Assembly: GCA_021018995.1 (NCBI GenBank)
Contig: CM037585.1
Span: 86,032,646 to 86,096,645 of the forward strand
DNA length: 64,000 bases
Direction of reading: 5' to 3'
From: Chloranthus sessilifolius
Taxonomy: Eukaryota > Streptophyta > Magnoliopsida > Chloranthales > Chloranthaceae
The position numbers and the translations under genes are program-made. This document shows, piece after piece, positions 1-11,331 of the stretch; position 1 is the stretch's first letter; each line of letters begins with the position of its first letter. Under the pieces are notes generated by a model. It saw only the letters and a list, made by a program, of their open reading frames with translations. It did no database searches and was not told the DNA's origin.

Positions 1-364
1 ATATGTGGACAAAATCTCCTTTGGAAAAAAAAAAAGTCCCCCCTAGCTCAGGGATATCCTCAGCCTGCGTCAGGTGGAAGAGGAACTGCAAGCCAGGGGG
101 AAAGAAAAAAGAAAAAGAGTGGGATCAGGGGGCTGGGGGTGGGGTGGTGGATGAGGATGACGGGGGGGAAACAGCCGGTGAGTCGGCCTTCTGCCTCTTC
201 TTCTCCCTCTTTCGATTTTTCTTTTTCTCCTTGGCGAGGATTCTCTGTACCTCGTCATATTCATCTCAGAGAAATTGAAGAGGATCAGGCTCGACCGGTG
301 GTGGCGGTGGTGGCCAGACTGGGAAGAACTTGGTGGGCAAGTCTTGAGGTTTGTCGTCTGCCAT
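1..364 (-). pseudogene. Accessory reading frame behind pol of element 1 (unrecognised)
   Basis: A minus-strand frame starts with ATG at 364 and stays in one frame to the window edge except for two stops, TGA at 266-268 (codon 33) and TGA at 125-127 (codon 80). It begins MADDKPQDLPTKFF, has a run of six prolines at codons 18-23, then a lysine/arginine-rich stretch (about codons 40-60) and a serine/proline-rich stretch. I do not recognise a domain. It lies about 780 bases past the integrase stop, on the same strand as gag-pol, and has a TATA-like site about 65-75 bases upstream. It could be an accessory ORF of the retroelement or a captured host fragment; low complexity limits any assignment. 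Confidence 0.4.
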
Positions 365-428
365 GAGTGTCGGCTGGAAGAGTTGGGCCGGTTAAGGGGG
401 AATGGATGTGTAAGGACTGGACGAAGCC

Positions 429-437
429 AATATTTAA
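429..437 (-). promoter_or_regulatory. TATA-like site upstream of the accessory frame
   Basis: The minus strand reads CCTTAAATATTGG here, 65-75 bases before the ATG at 364, with the TTCGATAGG array further upstream. Sequence context only; no independent support for transcription. Confidence 0.3.
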
Positions 438-689
438 GGTGCATGGGCGTTGGAATATGAAACGATGCAATAAAAGTGGCGCATTCTTCCAGGCTTGGGA
501 AATGGAAATGAAGGGAGGGAATGCATGGAGTAGTGGTCACTGTGTGGGAAATGGAGCGTGGACTGCATGATGGGCTAAATTTAGGAGGGAAGATAAGTTA
601 AGGAGGCATGTGCCATAAATGCTGAAGCACTGAGAGAGGTTTAGATATTTAGGAAATGCACAGGATAGGACCACCTAATCGATACGGGT

Positions 690-1010
690 GTGAAAAATGA
701 TTTCGATAGGATGAACTGGATGGTTCCGATGGGTTCATGCGTCCTGTCGAAAACTTGGCAGTTAAAGCTTACAAAAGGTACAATTCGATAGGATCTCTAC
801 AGGTGGAACCTTCCATTCGATTGGTTGGAATTTGACGCGATTCATCATTTCGATAGGTTCCGATAGGCACCCAGAACCTATCGAAAAGTTTCTGTTGCCT
901 TATTTAACCTATCGAGGGGTTGGTTTCACCTATCGTCAAAGCTCAGTGCCCCTCGAAAACGTCCAGAATCCTATCGAAATCATCAGCCATCTTATCGAAG
1001 GGTTCTAAAA
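690..1010. repeat. TTCGATAGG/CCTATCGAA motif array
   Basis: About nine exact or near copies of the 9-mer TTCGATAGG occur in both orientations within about 320 bases, spaced irregularly (for example near 700, 787, 859, 868, 893, 910, 929, 973). The same word is dense at 7560-8035 in the LTR of the same element. The stretch 365-1138 otherwise shows no gene. Confidence 0.8.
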
Positions 1011-1140
1011 GCCAATAGTTGGGTATTTGGGTGTAGTGCTCAGTCTCAACACCCTAAAAATTTTCCTGCTAGGCCAGCCGGCACTTTATTGATACAAATA
1101 AATCACATATTTTACATATGATACAAACAAAAATCAGCTA

Positions 1141-3018
1141 TTAATCTGGAGGGTCTTGAAGATCAATGCTCTCCTCAAGCTCACAAATCTTGTCCACACA
1201 CAGTTTGAGCCTCTGGCCATTGACCTTCATGACTCTACCATCTGTAGGGTCCCTGACTTCAACAGTTCCAGATGGGGAAACATGTACAACTATGAAGGGT
1301 CCATCCCATCTGAACTGCAACTTTCCTGGAAAAAATTTTAATCTAGAATTGAACATCCACACCTTATCATTGGGTTTGAATTCTTTTCGTAGCAGATGTC
1401 TGTTGTGGAAGGCTTTGGTCTTCTCTTTGTAAGTCTGAGCATTGGCGTATGCTTCCAATCTGAGCTCCTCCAACTCAGCTAACTGCAGTTTCCTGTGTAT
1501 ACCAGCAGAGTTGAAAATAGAATTTATTGCTTTAATAGCACAGTATGCTTTGTGTTCCAATTCAACAGGCAAATGGCATGCCTTGCCATAAACTAGTCTG
1601 AATGGAGACATACCTATGGGGGTCTTATAGGCAGTCCTATAAGCCCATAAGGCATCTGTCAATTTCATGGACCAGTCCCTCCTATCACTTCTCACAGTCT
1701 TCTCTAAAATGTGTTTGATTTCCCTGTTGGAAATCTCTACTTGCCCACTGGTTTGTGGGTGGTAGGGAGTGGCTACCCTGTGGGTCACAGAGTACTTTTC
1801 CAGTAGCTTATCAAAAAGTTTATTACATAAGTGGCTTCCCCCATCGCTAATGATGGCTTTGGAGATGCCAAACCTAGAGAAGATGTTGCCTTTGAGGAAT
1901 TTAATGACAACTTTGTGGTCGTTTGTCCTTGTAGCTATAGCTTCTACCCATTTGGACACGTAGTCCACAGCTACAAGGATGAAATTATATCCACAGGAGG
2001 GGGGAAATGGTCCCATAAAGTCAATACCCCAGACATCAAACAATTCGACCACAAGTATGGGCTGCAAAGCCATGGAATTCCTCTTAGTAATACTTCCCAT
2101 CTGCTGGCATCGAGGACAAGCTTTGCAATGTTGCTGGGCATCTTTGAACAGAGTAGGCCAATAGAAACCACTCTGAAGCACCTTCGCAGCAGTCTTGTTA
2201 CCACTGAAGTGGCCCCCACAAGCATGTTCATGACTCATGGTTAAAATGTGGTGGAACTCTGTTTCTGGTACACATCTTCGAATTACTTGGTCTGAACAAT
2301 GAGTCACCATAAAATGACTCTTTTTCCAACTTAGGACCAGGTTGGTCTCCTCACACCTCTGCAACACAAAACTGAGATGGTGAAGGCATTGGCTAAAATC
2401 ATCTCTATAAATGGAGAAATCATCCATGAAGATCTCTAAAAACTTATCAATCATGTCAGAAAAAATGGCATACATGCATCTTTGGAAAGTGGCAGGTGCA
2501 TTCCACAGCCCAAATGGCATCCTCCTGTATGCAAAGGTCCCAAATGGGCATGTGAATGTGGTTTTTTCTTGGTCTTGGGGGTAGACAGGGATCTGATTGT
2601 ACCCTGAATATCCATCAAGGAAACAGTAATATGCCTTGCCTGCCAGCTTGTCCAAATTTTGGTCTATGAAGGGCAATGAGAAGTGGTCCTTGCTGGTTTT
2701 TTTATTGTGCTTTCTGTAATCGATGCATACTCTCCAACTAGTAGTCTGTCTGGTTGGAATCAGCTCTCCTGAATCTGTTTCAACAACTGTGATGCCAGAT
2801 TTCTTGGGCATTACCTGGGTAGGTGCCACCCATTAGGAATCCAAGATAGGGTATATGATGTCAGCATCGAGGAGTTTGACTACCTCCTTCATCACAAATT
2901 CCTGCATGTGAAGGTTGAGTTTCCTCTGCATCTCTCGAGAAGGTTTGACACCTTCCTCAAGATGAATCTTATGCATGCACACAGCAGGATTAATCCCCCT
3001 AAGTCTGCAATGGTCCAT
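1141..3018 (-). pseudogene. pol of element 1: reverse transcriptase joined directly to integrase
   Basis: Reverse transcriptase is seen by [25 protein letters not shown] and the active site FMDDFSIY. Right after [12 protein letters not shown] the frame jumps to a segment that normally sits just before the integrase zinc finger ([10 protein letters not shown]), so the RT thumb and all of RNase H are missing without loss of frame. Integrase follows: an HHCC finger (ending CKACPRCQQ) and the core acids at WGIDFMG, ISDGGSH and [10 protein letters not shown]. The C-terminal part runs to the stop at 1141 and has no chromodomain. One stop (TAA, about 2831-2833) separates the first 60 codons (3018-2834) from the 562-codon remainder. 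The start at 3018 is only where the open frame begins; the natural product is a Gag-Pol polyprotein. Confidence 0.9.
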
Positions 3019-3960
3019 CCTATTACCCTTCTATGCCTTTTTAGCACACCAAGTAGTTCTCTTTCCTGCTCAATGGTGAGGGAAGATAAGATTATCATAG
3101 GTAATTTATTGTTGTCTCCTAAAAAGGCATATTTCAAAGCTTTCGAGAGTTGCTTTAACTCCACCTCTGGGGGGCTGATGAGGGAGAGCAATAGGGGTGT
3201 CTTAGAGGGGGGTGGAAGAGGCAGCAGAGCAGGCTTCCATGGATGGAGCTTTGCTGGTTCTGGTCTGGAAGAGACAAGTTGTACATGCTCAATTTCAGAG
3301 GTGAGAGTCTTTTCTACCTCTGATTCCTTCCATACTTCAGCTAGCTCATTAGACCATTCCTTACCATGCAACAGCATATTCACATTTTCTTGCACAACCT
3401 CATCTATTATATCTAGAGAAAAACAATCCTCATTAGGATGAGGTTGATTGGCTGCATTGTAGACATTCAACTTGACCTTCATATTTCCAAATGACACTTC
3501 CATTATTCCAGACCTACATTGAATACAAGCGTTAGTTGTGGCCAAAAAAGGTCTGCCTAGGATCACAGGTATGGAGATGGCATTCCTACTTGTTTTCATA
3601 TCCAGCACCAAAAAGTCAGCAGGATAAAAGAATTTGTTAACTCCCACCAAAACATCCTCGATTATCCCCATAGGTTTCCTTTCAAATCTGTCAGCCAGCT
3701 ATAGAACAACATGTGTGGGCTTTAATTTGCCTAAGCCCAGCTTCTCATATACTGAATATGAAAGCAAATTTACACTGGCTCCCAAATCTAGTAGGGCTTT
3801 GTCAATGGTATGATCCCCAATGATGCAAGGGATGGTGGGGAGTCCAGGGTCCTGAAGTTTGGAGGGAGTTGCAATGGGCAGGACATGCTTAACTTTTTCT
3901 GCTGAAAAGACTTTCTTGGATAGGTGTATCCTAGACTGTCTTTTATGGGTGCACAGGACT
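3000..3960 (-). pseudogene. Aspartic protease region of element 1 and start of RT
   Basis: The protease active site DLGASVNLL is read around 3790-3810. It is followed by a stop (TAG for an expected Gln, near 3700), then the conserved C-terminal part with VLVGVNKFFYPADFLVLDM and VILGRPFLATTNACI. The frame continues into the RT entry region (IGWTIADL) and then slips by one base near 3000 into the frame used by pol. The protease cleaves the Gag-Pol polyprotein in Athila-type elements. The second Athila-like element in this window (48331-48762) carries a clearly related protease segment. Broken by at least one stop and one frameshift. Confidence 0.85.
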
Positions 3961-3986
3961 TTTAAGAATTTGGCATAGGCTGGGAC

Positions 3987-5840
3987 TTATTTAATGGCAT
4001 CAAGTAAAGGTAGATTGATCTTTACTTGTTTGAAAGTCTCCATCATTTTCTCAATTTTACCTTGCCCTTTATCAAAAGGGGAAGGTGTCTGTAGTGCCTT
4101 AGGAAATGGCAAGTGTGGGGGTGCTCCCTCACTTGCAGCCTTAGCCAATAGGGTCTCTTTCTTTTTGAGTTTTTTCTTTTCTTGAGGATCCTCATTATCC
4201 TCTTTATTCACAACTGATTGTTCCTACAAGTCCACCATTGGTGGTCTTTATTGTGTTTTAGGAAAAATCACTCCATTCTCTTCCTCCAAGCTTTTCACAG
4301 GCTCACGGCCCACTTGATTGTCCACTAGCCTACCACTCCTCAAAGTTGTCACAGATTTGGCTTCCTCATAGGTGGAGGAAACTTCACCCACTACAAACTG
4401 TCTTCGTGGATTATCCTGTGATTGGCTAGGTAACCTTCCTCCCTCTCTCCTAGTCAAAGTATCAGGCAACTGACCAAGTTGGTCCTCTATCTTTTTTATG
4501 CTCTGATTGTGAGAGTGCACAGTTTGGGTTAAGGTGTTTAAGCTCTATAATGAAGATAGAACTTGTTCCTCAAAAGATGGTGCTCTCACAGCTGGAAGGG
4601 GTGCAGCTTGCTGCACAGGAGGAGCTACAAGTTGGGCCATGGGTTGCTGATACTGAGGCCTTGGGGCATAACCTTCTCGATAGGAATGAGCATTTATGTA
4701 GGGCATGGGCTGCTGGGGCTGCTGCTACTGCTGGCTAGGGTATCCATCTTGTCTCCACCTCAGATTGGGGTGGTTCCTCCGTTGATACCCAGCAGCAGGC
4801 TGCTGCCCATAAGACTGAGTTACAGCCACACGCTCTGTTACAAAATCAGGAAATTGGGCAGCTGATGGGCATTCATCCAGGGAGTGAGCAGGGGACTGGC
4901 ATATGGCACATGCCTCCTCCACTCTAGCAGCCATTGGTGACTGCATTGCTCCCATTAACTTGTCAAATTTCACTGCCAGGCTGTCCACTTTCCTTTCCAA
5001 ATCACTTGGTACACTCACTTCATATATCTTTCCTCTTAAGGTGTTCTCTTTCATCAATTTAGGAGGCTCTAGATCTCTTGCTAAGATTTCCCTTTGCATA
5101 GATTTTTCACTGATGATGTCAAAGAGCTCCCATGCCTCCTCAGCAGTTTTATGGAGATAGGTGCCACCATAGGAGGCATCTATCATATCTCTGATTTTAG
5201 CATCAATTCTCTGGTAAAAGCTTTGAACCAATTGCCATTCAGTGATTTGATGGTGGGGGCATTTCTTGAGGAGTTCCTTAAATCTCTCCTAGGATTGATG
5301 AAAGTCTTCAGTTGGATCTTGGGCAAAAGAGATGATACCCTTCCTCAACTGACGGGTTTTTGACATGGGAAAGAACTTGGCCAAAAATTGACATTGGAGG
5401 TCACCCCAAGACTGAATGTTGTTGGGTGGAAGCATGGACAACCAGGTCCTGGCTCTATCCTTTAATGAAAAAGGAAAGAGCCTCATCCTAGTTGCCTCCT
5501 CCCCCAAACCTGTGATGTTGAAGGTAGTCCACAGTCCTAAGAATTCATCTATATGCTTATAAGGATCCTCCTTGGTCAGGCCATGAAATGAGGGCAACAT
5601 CTGAATGATGGAAGATTTGATTTCATAGTTTCCTTGAGCAGCAGGGAACTGAATGCAGAAGAGGGAATTGTAGATCCCTGGTGCATAGAATTCCTTGAGA
5701 GTTCGCGACTGCTGCTGCTCACCCATTTCAACATATTCAATTTCAACAGCTATGGATGTAGTTGGTCTGGATCTGAGAAGTCTTTCAACCTCTAGATTTA
5801 GTGGAATAATCTGAGGTTGAAGAGTTCTCCTACCAAACAT
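3987..5840 (-). pseudogene. gag of element 1 (nucleocapsid polyprotein)
   Basis: The frame opens with an ATG at 5840 and shows the Athila-type gag core (FHGLTKEDPYKHIDEF, LRLFPFSLKDRARTWL-like spacing, SWGDLQCQFLAKFFP). After a stop at 5286-5288, where Trp is expected, it continues with the second half of the domain and a zinc knuckle CAICQSPAHSLDEC (about 4870-4910). Then come a glutamine/proline-rich stretch and a low-complexity tail. Further stops occur near 4725, 4550 and 4245. Gag would package the element RNA into virus-like particles. Distance to the primer site (about 290 bases) is normal. Confidence 0.85.
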
Positions 5841-6132
5841 ACAACACTCACAAACTAAATGCTAAATAAATCCTCACACAATAGAAAGAAGCAACACAAC
5901 TGACTAATTAATCTAAAAAAAATTAGCAGATCTGAAAAATAAACAGGGGAAAAAGGGATGCAAACTATAGAGCAGCCTTCAGTACGGCTCTCCTCTCACT
6001 CTGTACTCAGATCTGATGGAATGCACACAAAGAATACTGAAAAAGGCAAAACTTACAAATGCAGTTAGTAAAATCAAACACACAGTTACAGATTTATAAA
6101 ACAAAACTAGATCTACCAAATTCACAAACACC
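5841..6132 (-). other. Untranslated leader of element 1
   Basis: AT-rich stretch between primer site and gag start; no open frame of note. Confidence 0.6.
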
Positions 6133-6150
6133 TCCCCGGCAACGGCGCCA
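6133..6150 (-). promoter_or_regulatory. Primer-binding site, tRNA-Asp type
   Basis: The minus strand reads TGGCGCCGTTGCCGGGGA, complementary to the 3' end of plant tRNA-Asp and the usual primer of Athila elements. It sits 6 bases inside the LTR end at 6157. The identical 18-mer is used by element 2 at 44558-44575. Confidence 0.9.
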
Positions 6151-7279
6151 AAAACTTGTTAGAGAATTCCAGTGTGCTAATTTATGGTGTAAACATCCAG
6201 AAAAAATAGAGTTGAGTTCAGCACAGCTGGGAGATCCTAGGCCTGCAAGATACAGGGTCCTTTGTAGCAAGTTTTAAAAGTAAGGGGAAGTCCACAGAGA
6301 GGTGGTTTGGAATTGGGTAAATCTCCAAATCTGTAAGAGATCTGACACCCTAACTAATGTTGATCTAGCTAAAAGACAGGGGAGAGATTAGATTTAAGTT
6401 TCACTTAATCTAAACTACAATTAAAATGCAGATTGTCTTAGATCGAATCTGGAGTCTCAGATCTTGCAGATGGAGGGTTTAAAAACTCAAAAAATGGAGA
6501 AGAACAGCTTGGAGATTGTTTTCACTGCAATCAGGATGAGCTAAGCATATTACAAGGGTTCAAAAGCATACAAGTCCCTCAGCTGGCCACAAGCACAGCT
6601 GCAGGGTATAAATTCCACTCCAAATCACAGGATCCACCTGGTCTTAAGGCTATGATCTGTCCACTTTAATGGTCACAGACCATTCTATAGACTTTATCGA
6701 ATCCATGGATTGCGGCAGATGAATCCAATTGAGGCCTGAGCTTGGATTTACCTTAAGGTTATGATCTGTCCACTTTAATGGTCACAGACCATCCTAGAGA
6801 TCTCCTACAAAGCCAGAGCCTCAATTGGAACAATTAAAACCACTACAGATGCTGTAATTTCTAGGTCACAGATGCAGGAAATTACAGGGATATCAGATCC
6901 AGAGAATTCAGATGATATCCAAGAGGTCTACCAGTTAAGTGGGTGAGCTGATCAAGCAACTCCTCTACACAAATCCGATCAAGCACCAAAAGGAATCAAA
7001 AGAGCTTTAGATCTAATTAAAATATTGAAAACAATATTTACATTGTAAACAAGGTCACTCTTATAATAGAATGCTCTCAGATCTGTAGTCTGTGCAGCAA
7101 TTAACCTCAGCAACACTCTTAACCTTACCCAATCACAGATCTAACTCACTCCTTGCTGCTCCTAGGGAATTAGCCAACCATGGTTGGGCTAAAGGAAGGA
7201 GAATAGAATCTCACTGCAAGCTCTGATCTCTAGGAAATTGTTCAGAAATTCGATCCTCTCCAATGCCAATTGGGGATCT

Positions 7280-7289
7280 CTATATATAG
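7280..7289 (-). promoter_or_regulatory. TATA box of element 1 LTR
   Basis: CTATATATAGAG on the minus strand, about 1.1 kb from the LTR end next to the primer site and downstream of the motif array. Confidence 0.5.
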
Positions 7290-7559
7290 CTTTCTCCTTT
7301 ATTTTTCCGGCCAAAAATCCCTTCTAGAAGGTCGTCAGAGTTTGTTAGAGTTCTGTTAGAGCACATGGGTCGGTTAGGGCTTTCTAGGACATCTTCTAAA
7401 ACGTCACACCGATCACCAAAGTGCCTCGAGTTGTGTGCAACAGGTCATTGAATCACCACGTGTGCACAGCTAAATTTCTGAGAAGTTATGCACACAATTT
7501 CAATAGGTGTAAGGAGCTTTTGACAGGTTGACATAGAGCTTTTTGGTCCTTTCACTAGG

Positions 7560-8035
7560 TTCTTAGAACTGTTCGATAGGTTCCGATAGGATGAGCCTTC
7601 ACTTAGAGTTCCATCCTTCTCAGTCTTTGGTTTGGAGTATTCGACTGGTTGAAAGGACTCTTCGACAGGTTGGAGAACCATTTCGATAGGTTCCTTTCTG
7701 CATGTTATCCCTTTGATAGGATTGCTCTTACTCCTATCGAAAGACTCAATCACCATTCGATAGGTTATGTTCCAGTGCTTTAATCTTGATAGGTTCAAGA
7801 ACCATTCGATAGGATCCTTTGATGCTTCAGGTAGGCTTTCGATAGGATGGTTTCTTCATTCCTTTCAGCTGCTCGATAGGTTCTTGGATCCTATCGAACT
7901 GCTCTATCCGCACGAATTCATCCTTCTTCTGCATTCTGATCCTATCGAAAACTTCTTCAACTACATGAATTCTTTCTTTCTTTGCTTTCAACTCCTATCG
8001 AATTCTTCAGGAGACCCATCGATAGGACATTTTAA
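7560..8035. repeat. TTCGATAGG/CCTATCGAA motif array in the LTR
   Basis: About 14 copies of TTCGATAGG or close variants (TTCGACAGG, TTGATAGG) in both orientations within 480 bases; first copies near 7573, last near 8020. Same word as the array at 690-1010. Confidence 0.85.
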
Positions 8036-8439
8036 ACCTATTCTCACTTTCTTCACCTTGTCCTGCTGTAGCCACGCACTTCAAAGATTTAATGATGTTC
8101 TACCCTTGGGTGTGCTATTGTTGAGTTCGTCCTGTGTTGAGAGATGGCTCCTTGTTGGGCATTCTTGAGTGCTTTTCTTCATTAGTATCTTCTTTTATTG
8201 TTGTCTATAAAATGCACTTGGCAAGGGCTTATTAGTGTGCTCACAGGTCTATCAATGGTCAGGTTATAGGGTGAAAAATGGCATTTTTAACCACTTAACA
8301 TGATACTAGTTTGTTCTTGATAAAGGAAATTTGGGAAATTTGGGAACTTATTTTTAGCAAGCTAGAAAAGAGGTATATAGTCTAGGCTGGTACCACTCAA
8401 CACAACATAGGTTTTTCTTATGAATGGAGGTGGTTGAGG

Positions 8440-9795
8440 TTGAGAAGAAGAAGCGGAGTTTCCTTCTTTTGTCATCTTTTGTCGTTTACAGAGTAAAATC
8501 TACTGGTTTAGTGGTAACATAAATCTTCTTACTGCAGTAAATATGCCCACTTTGGTTAGTGGTTTAAACTTGAATCTCTGCTTAGGAAATCAGCCAAAAC
8601 ATTAGTACTTCCTTTAACATGTTCGACTTCAAAAGTATAAAGAGCTATTTGATTATATTATTTCAATCTTCTTCCATCTAAAATATCTCGTTTATTAATT
8701 AAAAAGTCTCGAACTTCTTTATTATCAGTTTTTACAATAAAAACTTCAGGGGCTAGATAAATATGGAATCGTTTAAGAGTAAGTTTTATTACTAATAATT
8801 CTTTTTCAAATATAATATAATTATGTTCATTTGGTTTAAATTTTCTAGAATTATAACCACATAATTTTTCTTTACTTTGAACCTTTTTTGTTAAAGGTGA
8901 TTTTCTTGGTTTTATCCCATTAGTTTGACAAGAATCTTTTTCTTCCTAATCTTCAGCAGGAATGGCCTTCAAGACACATCCCCAACAATTATCTGAAGCA
9001 TCTGTTTCTAGGATTAATTTATCTCCGATTGTTGGAAGATAAACTGTAGGACAGTCTTGGATATTTGTTTTATTTGTTTTAGTAGATCTTTATCTTTATC
9101 TTTATCTGTCCATATAAATTCTACTTCTTTTTTCAATTTGTTTATGAAAGATTTTTCTTTTTCTGCTAAATTTTTTAAGTAGTTTCTTTCATAACTTAAT
9201 AAGCCTAAAAGCCTCTGTAATGGTTTTTTATCAATTACTTCTTCAAGAAAATTTTTTATTTTTATAATAATATGATCTTGTAGTTTTAGACCATCATGTG
9301 TTAGAATAAGGCCCAAGAATTATATTGATTCTTTTTCAACTTCTATTTTTGAAGGTGAAAGGATAATTCCATGTCTTTGGAAAATATCGCACATTTATTT
9401 TAAATATTTTTTGTGTTCTTCTCTTATTTTAGAAAACACTAAGATATCATCGATATATACAACACAAAATTCTTTATAGGAAGCAAAATTCGAATCCATC
9501 CATCTTTGATAGATTTGTAGAGCAGTATTCAAGCCAAATGGCATGACATTCCATTGATAGTGTCCACACGGGGTACTAAAAGCAGTTAAAGGTTTAGATT
9601 TATCACCTAACTTTAATTGCCAATATCTCGATTTACAGTCGAATTTACTGAAGAATTTTGATCCTTTGATTTGATTTATCAAAACATCTTTTCTTGGAAT
9701 AAAGTATCCATCGAATTCTAAATTTTTATTTAATCTTTTATAATTTAAAACCATTCTAGCTATTCCGCGCATTATTTCAGCATGATTTCTTAGAA
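8440..9795 (-). pseudogene. Caulimovirid RT-RNase H fragment (copy A1)
   Basis: RT is recognised by MPFGLNTALQIYQRWMD and the active site YIDDILVFS (about 9430-9470). RNase H is recognised by ETDASDNCWGCVLKA (about 8960-9010), which lies in a shifted frame. The open frame at 9967-9395 begins in non-viral sequence and enters RT at 9795, where homology with copy A2 stops. Stops and frameshifts separate the RT core from RNase H. In the virus the enzyme copies pregenomic RNA to DNA. The piece duplicates RT sequence also present at 10684-11257. Confidence 0.85.
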
Positions 9796-10683
9796 GTTCG
9801 GCTCTATATTTTTCCAGGATACTATCAAGTTTCTTACTGAAATCACTGGCTGATGCTCTTCCGTCATAGGGGTTTATGGTTACGGATCTTAGGAAGACGA
9901 AAGAGATCAGTGCTTGGAATGGTGAAAGTCCAGTTTTATAGGGAAGGGAAGGGTTCTGAACCGTCACTTTGAATTGAATACCGAGGTGTAGGTATTAAGG
10001 CTTGGGTAGTTGGCAAGTGGAAATTTTTGAATGTGATTTTGGTCTTCTTCCACCATGGGGTTAGGGTTAGGATTAGGAGTCGGAAAAAGACGATGGATTT
10101 GGAATGGGAAAGATTTGTGACAGGACGTGGCTTTATAGGGAAAAGGCTACGATTTGAAACATAATTTCAAAATAAATATTGAGGGTCGGTGGCAGGTAGC
10201 GTATTCCACGAAGTTCTCTTGAATTACGATAAGAAGTACGCCGCTATTTGAAGTTACCTATGGCGCTGGTTCTTCAAAGCATCAGTTCTTTAGTAAGCCG
10301 ATTGTAGAAGTGTCATCGCTTCTAATATGAAGCGTCATAGCCTCAATTTGATGGGTCAGCTTGTCAATTACGGGCGGGGATGCTTCTTGACGTAAGCGGT
10401 GTTCCTATATTACGATTTGACATAACTTTAATATTGTGGACTGTGTGGTCTTTTCATGCAGTCTTATCCAACATAATTTATTGTAGTGACTGTTCGTATT
10501 CTAGTCAAAACTATTCTCGAGGAGCTTCAAATTATCAATTGTGTTGTATTTTCATCCGGTCTTATCCAACATTAATTATGCCAGCAGCCAATATAAAAGT
10601 AGGCCTTAATTAATATTCAGCTCACTTCATTTTGACGCGTCATCGCGTCTAACTCGAAGCGTCAACGCTTTTAACTCAAGCGT
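9796..10683. other. Non-viral insertion between two viral RT copies
   Basis: Homology to the other viral copies stops at 9795 and resumes at 10684. The intervening DNA contains AAGCG/CGCTTC words (about 10310-10680) like those at 23940-24570, and short GTTAGGGTTAGG-like runs near 10060. A short coding-looking stretch (minus, about 9796-9880, ASDFSKKLDSIL) is not recognised. No gene supported. Confidence 0.6.
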
Positions 10684-11257
10684 GATTCTTTTTCAACTTC
10701 TATTTTTGAAGGTGAAAGGATAATTCCATGTATTTAGAAAATATCGCACATTTATTTTAAATATTTTTTGTGTTCTTCTCCTGTTTTAAAAAATACAAGG
10801 ATATCATCGATATATACAACACAAAATTCTTTATAAGAAGCAAAAATCGAATCCATCCATCTTTGATAGATTTGTGGAGCAGTATTCGAGCCAAATGGCA
10901 TGACATTCCATTGATAGTGTCCACACTGGGTACTAAAAGCAGTTAAAGGTTTAGATTTATCATCTAACTTTAATTGCCAATATCCCGATTTACAGTCGAA
11001 TTTATTGAAGAATTTTGATCCTTTGATTTGATTTAAACATCTTTTCTTAGAATAAAGTATCCATCAATTTCTAAATTTTCATTTAATGTTTTATAATTTA
11101 AAACCATTCTAGCTTTTCTTCGCTTTATTTGAGCATGATTTCTTACTAGAAATGCAGAGCTAGAATGAGGACTATTTGTAGATTCAATGAGTTTTTTCTC
11201 TAATAAATATTTAATTTGTATTTCAAAATCATCTATGTCTATTTTTGTATAGAACAT
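10684..11257 (-). pseudogene. Caulimovirid RT fragment (copy A2)
   Basis: Same RT region as 9328-9795 with small differences: matching palm-domain sequence, a MPFG-type motif and, at 11257-11033, the stretch ARMVLNYKTLNENLEIDGYF. An internal deletion of a few bases near 11036 and stops break it. Upstream it joins protease sequence; downstream it is cut at 10684. Confidence 0.85.
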
Positions 11258-11331
11258 AGGCTTAACCCTAATTATGATAGTAGGATCTTTTAATGTTATG
11301 GTACAGTACCGTAGACTTTTATGTCATAATT

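Larger units (their letters stand above)
1..8300 (-). mobile_element. Athila-like Ty3/gypsy retrotransposon, partial (element 1)
   Basis: Read on the minus strand the order is 5' LTR (6157-8300), tRNA-Asp primer site, leader, gag, protease, RT, integrase, then a noncoding stretch and an accessory reading frame that runs off the left edge. Gag, the DLGAS protease and the FMDD reverse transcriptase match the Athila clade, and there is no chromodomain. The 3' LTR is not in the window: nothing before position 1138 resembles 6157-8300. Several stops and at least one frameshift make it non-coding-competent as it stands. The right boundary at 8300 (LTR end ..TTAACA) is inferred from the TG..CA rule; the sister end is missing, so no target duplication can be checked. 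Confidence 0.85.
6157..8300 (-). repeat. 5' LTR of element 1
   Basis: On the plus strand the LTR starts TGTTAGAG next to the primer site and is inferred to end ..CTTAACA at 8300, giving TGTTA/TAACA termini and a length of 2144 bases. A TATA box lies at 7280-7289 on the minus strand and the TTCGATAGG array (7560-8035) falls upstream of it in U3. Open frames inside (for example 7445-8168) follow the repeat and are not genes. The outer boundary is inferred because the partner LTR is outside the window. Confidence 0.7.

Noticed and set aside
70..540. 156-codon minus-strand frame at the left edge
   Set aside because: The frame from ATG 364 has better composition and a TATA-like site; this one spans its presumed promoter and is Pro/His/Ser low complexity.
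690..1010. Candidate 3' LTR of element 1, because it shares the TTCGATAGG words with 7560-8035
   Set aside because: Apart from the 9-mer the two stretches do not align, and 1-650 does not match the R/U5 part of 6157-7280.
7445..8168. Open frames on both strands in the element 1 LTR
   Set aside because: They follow the TTCGATAGG repeats, have no domain, and lie in U3.
9395..9967. Reading the 190-codon frame as one viral protein
   Set aside because: Its first ~57 codons lie outside the viral homology that ends at 9795; it is a chance fusion.
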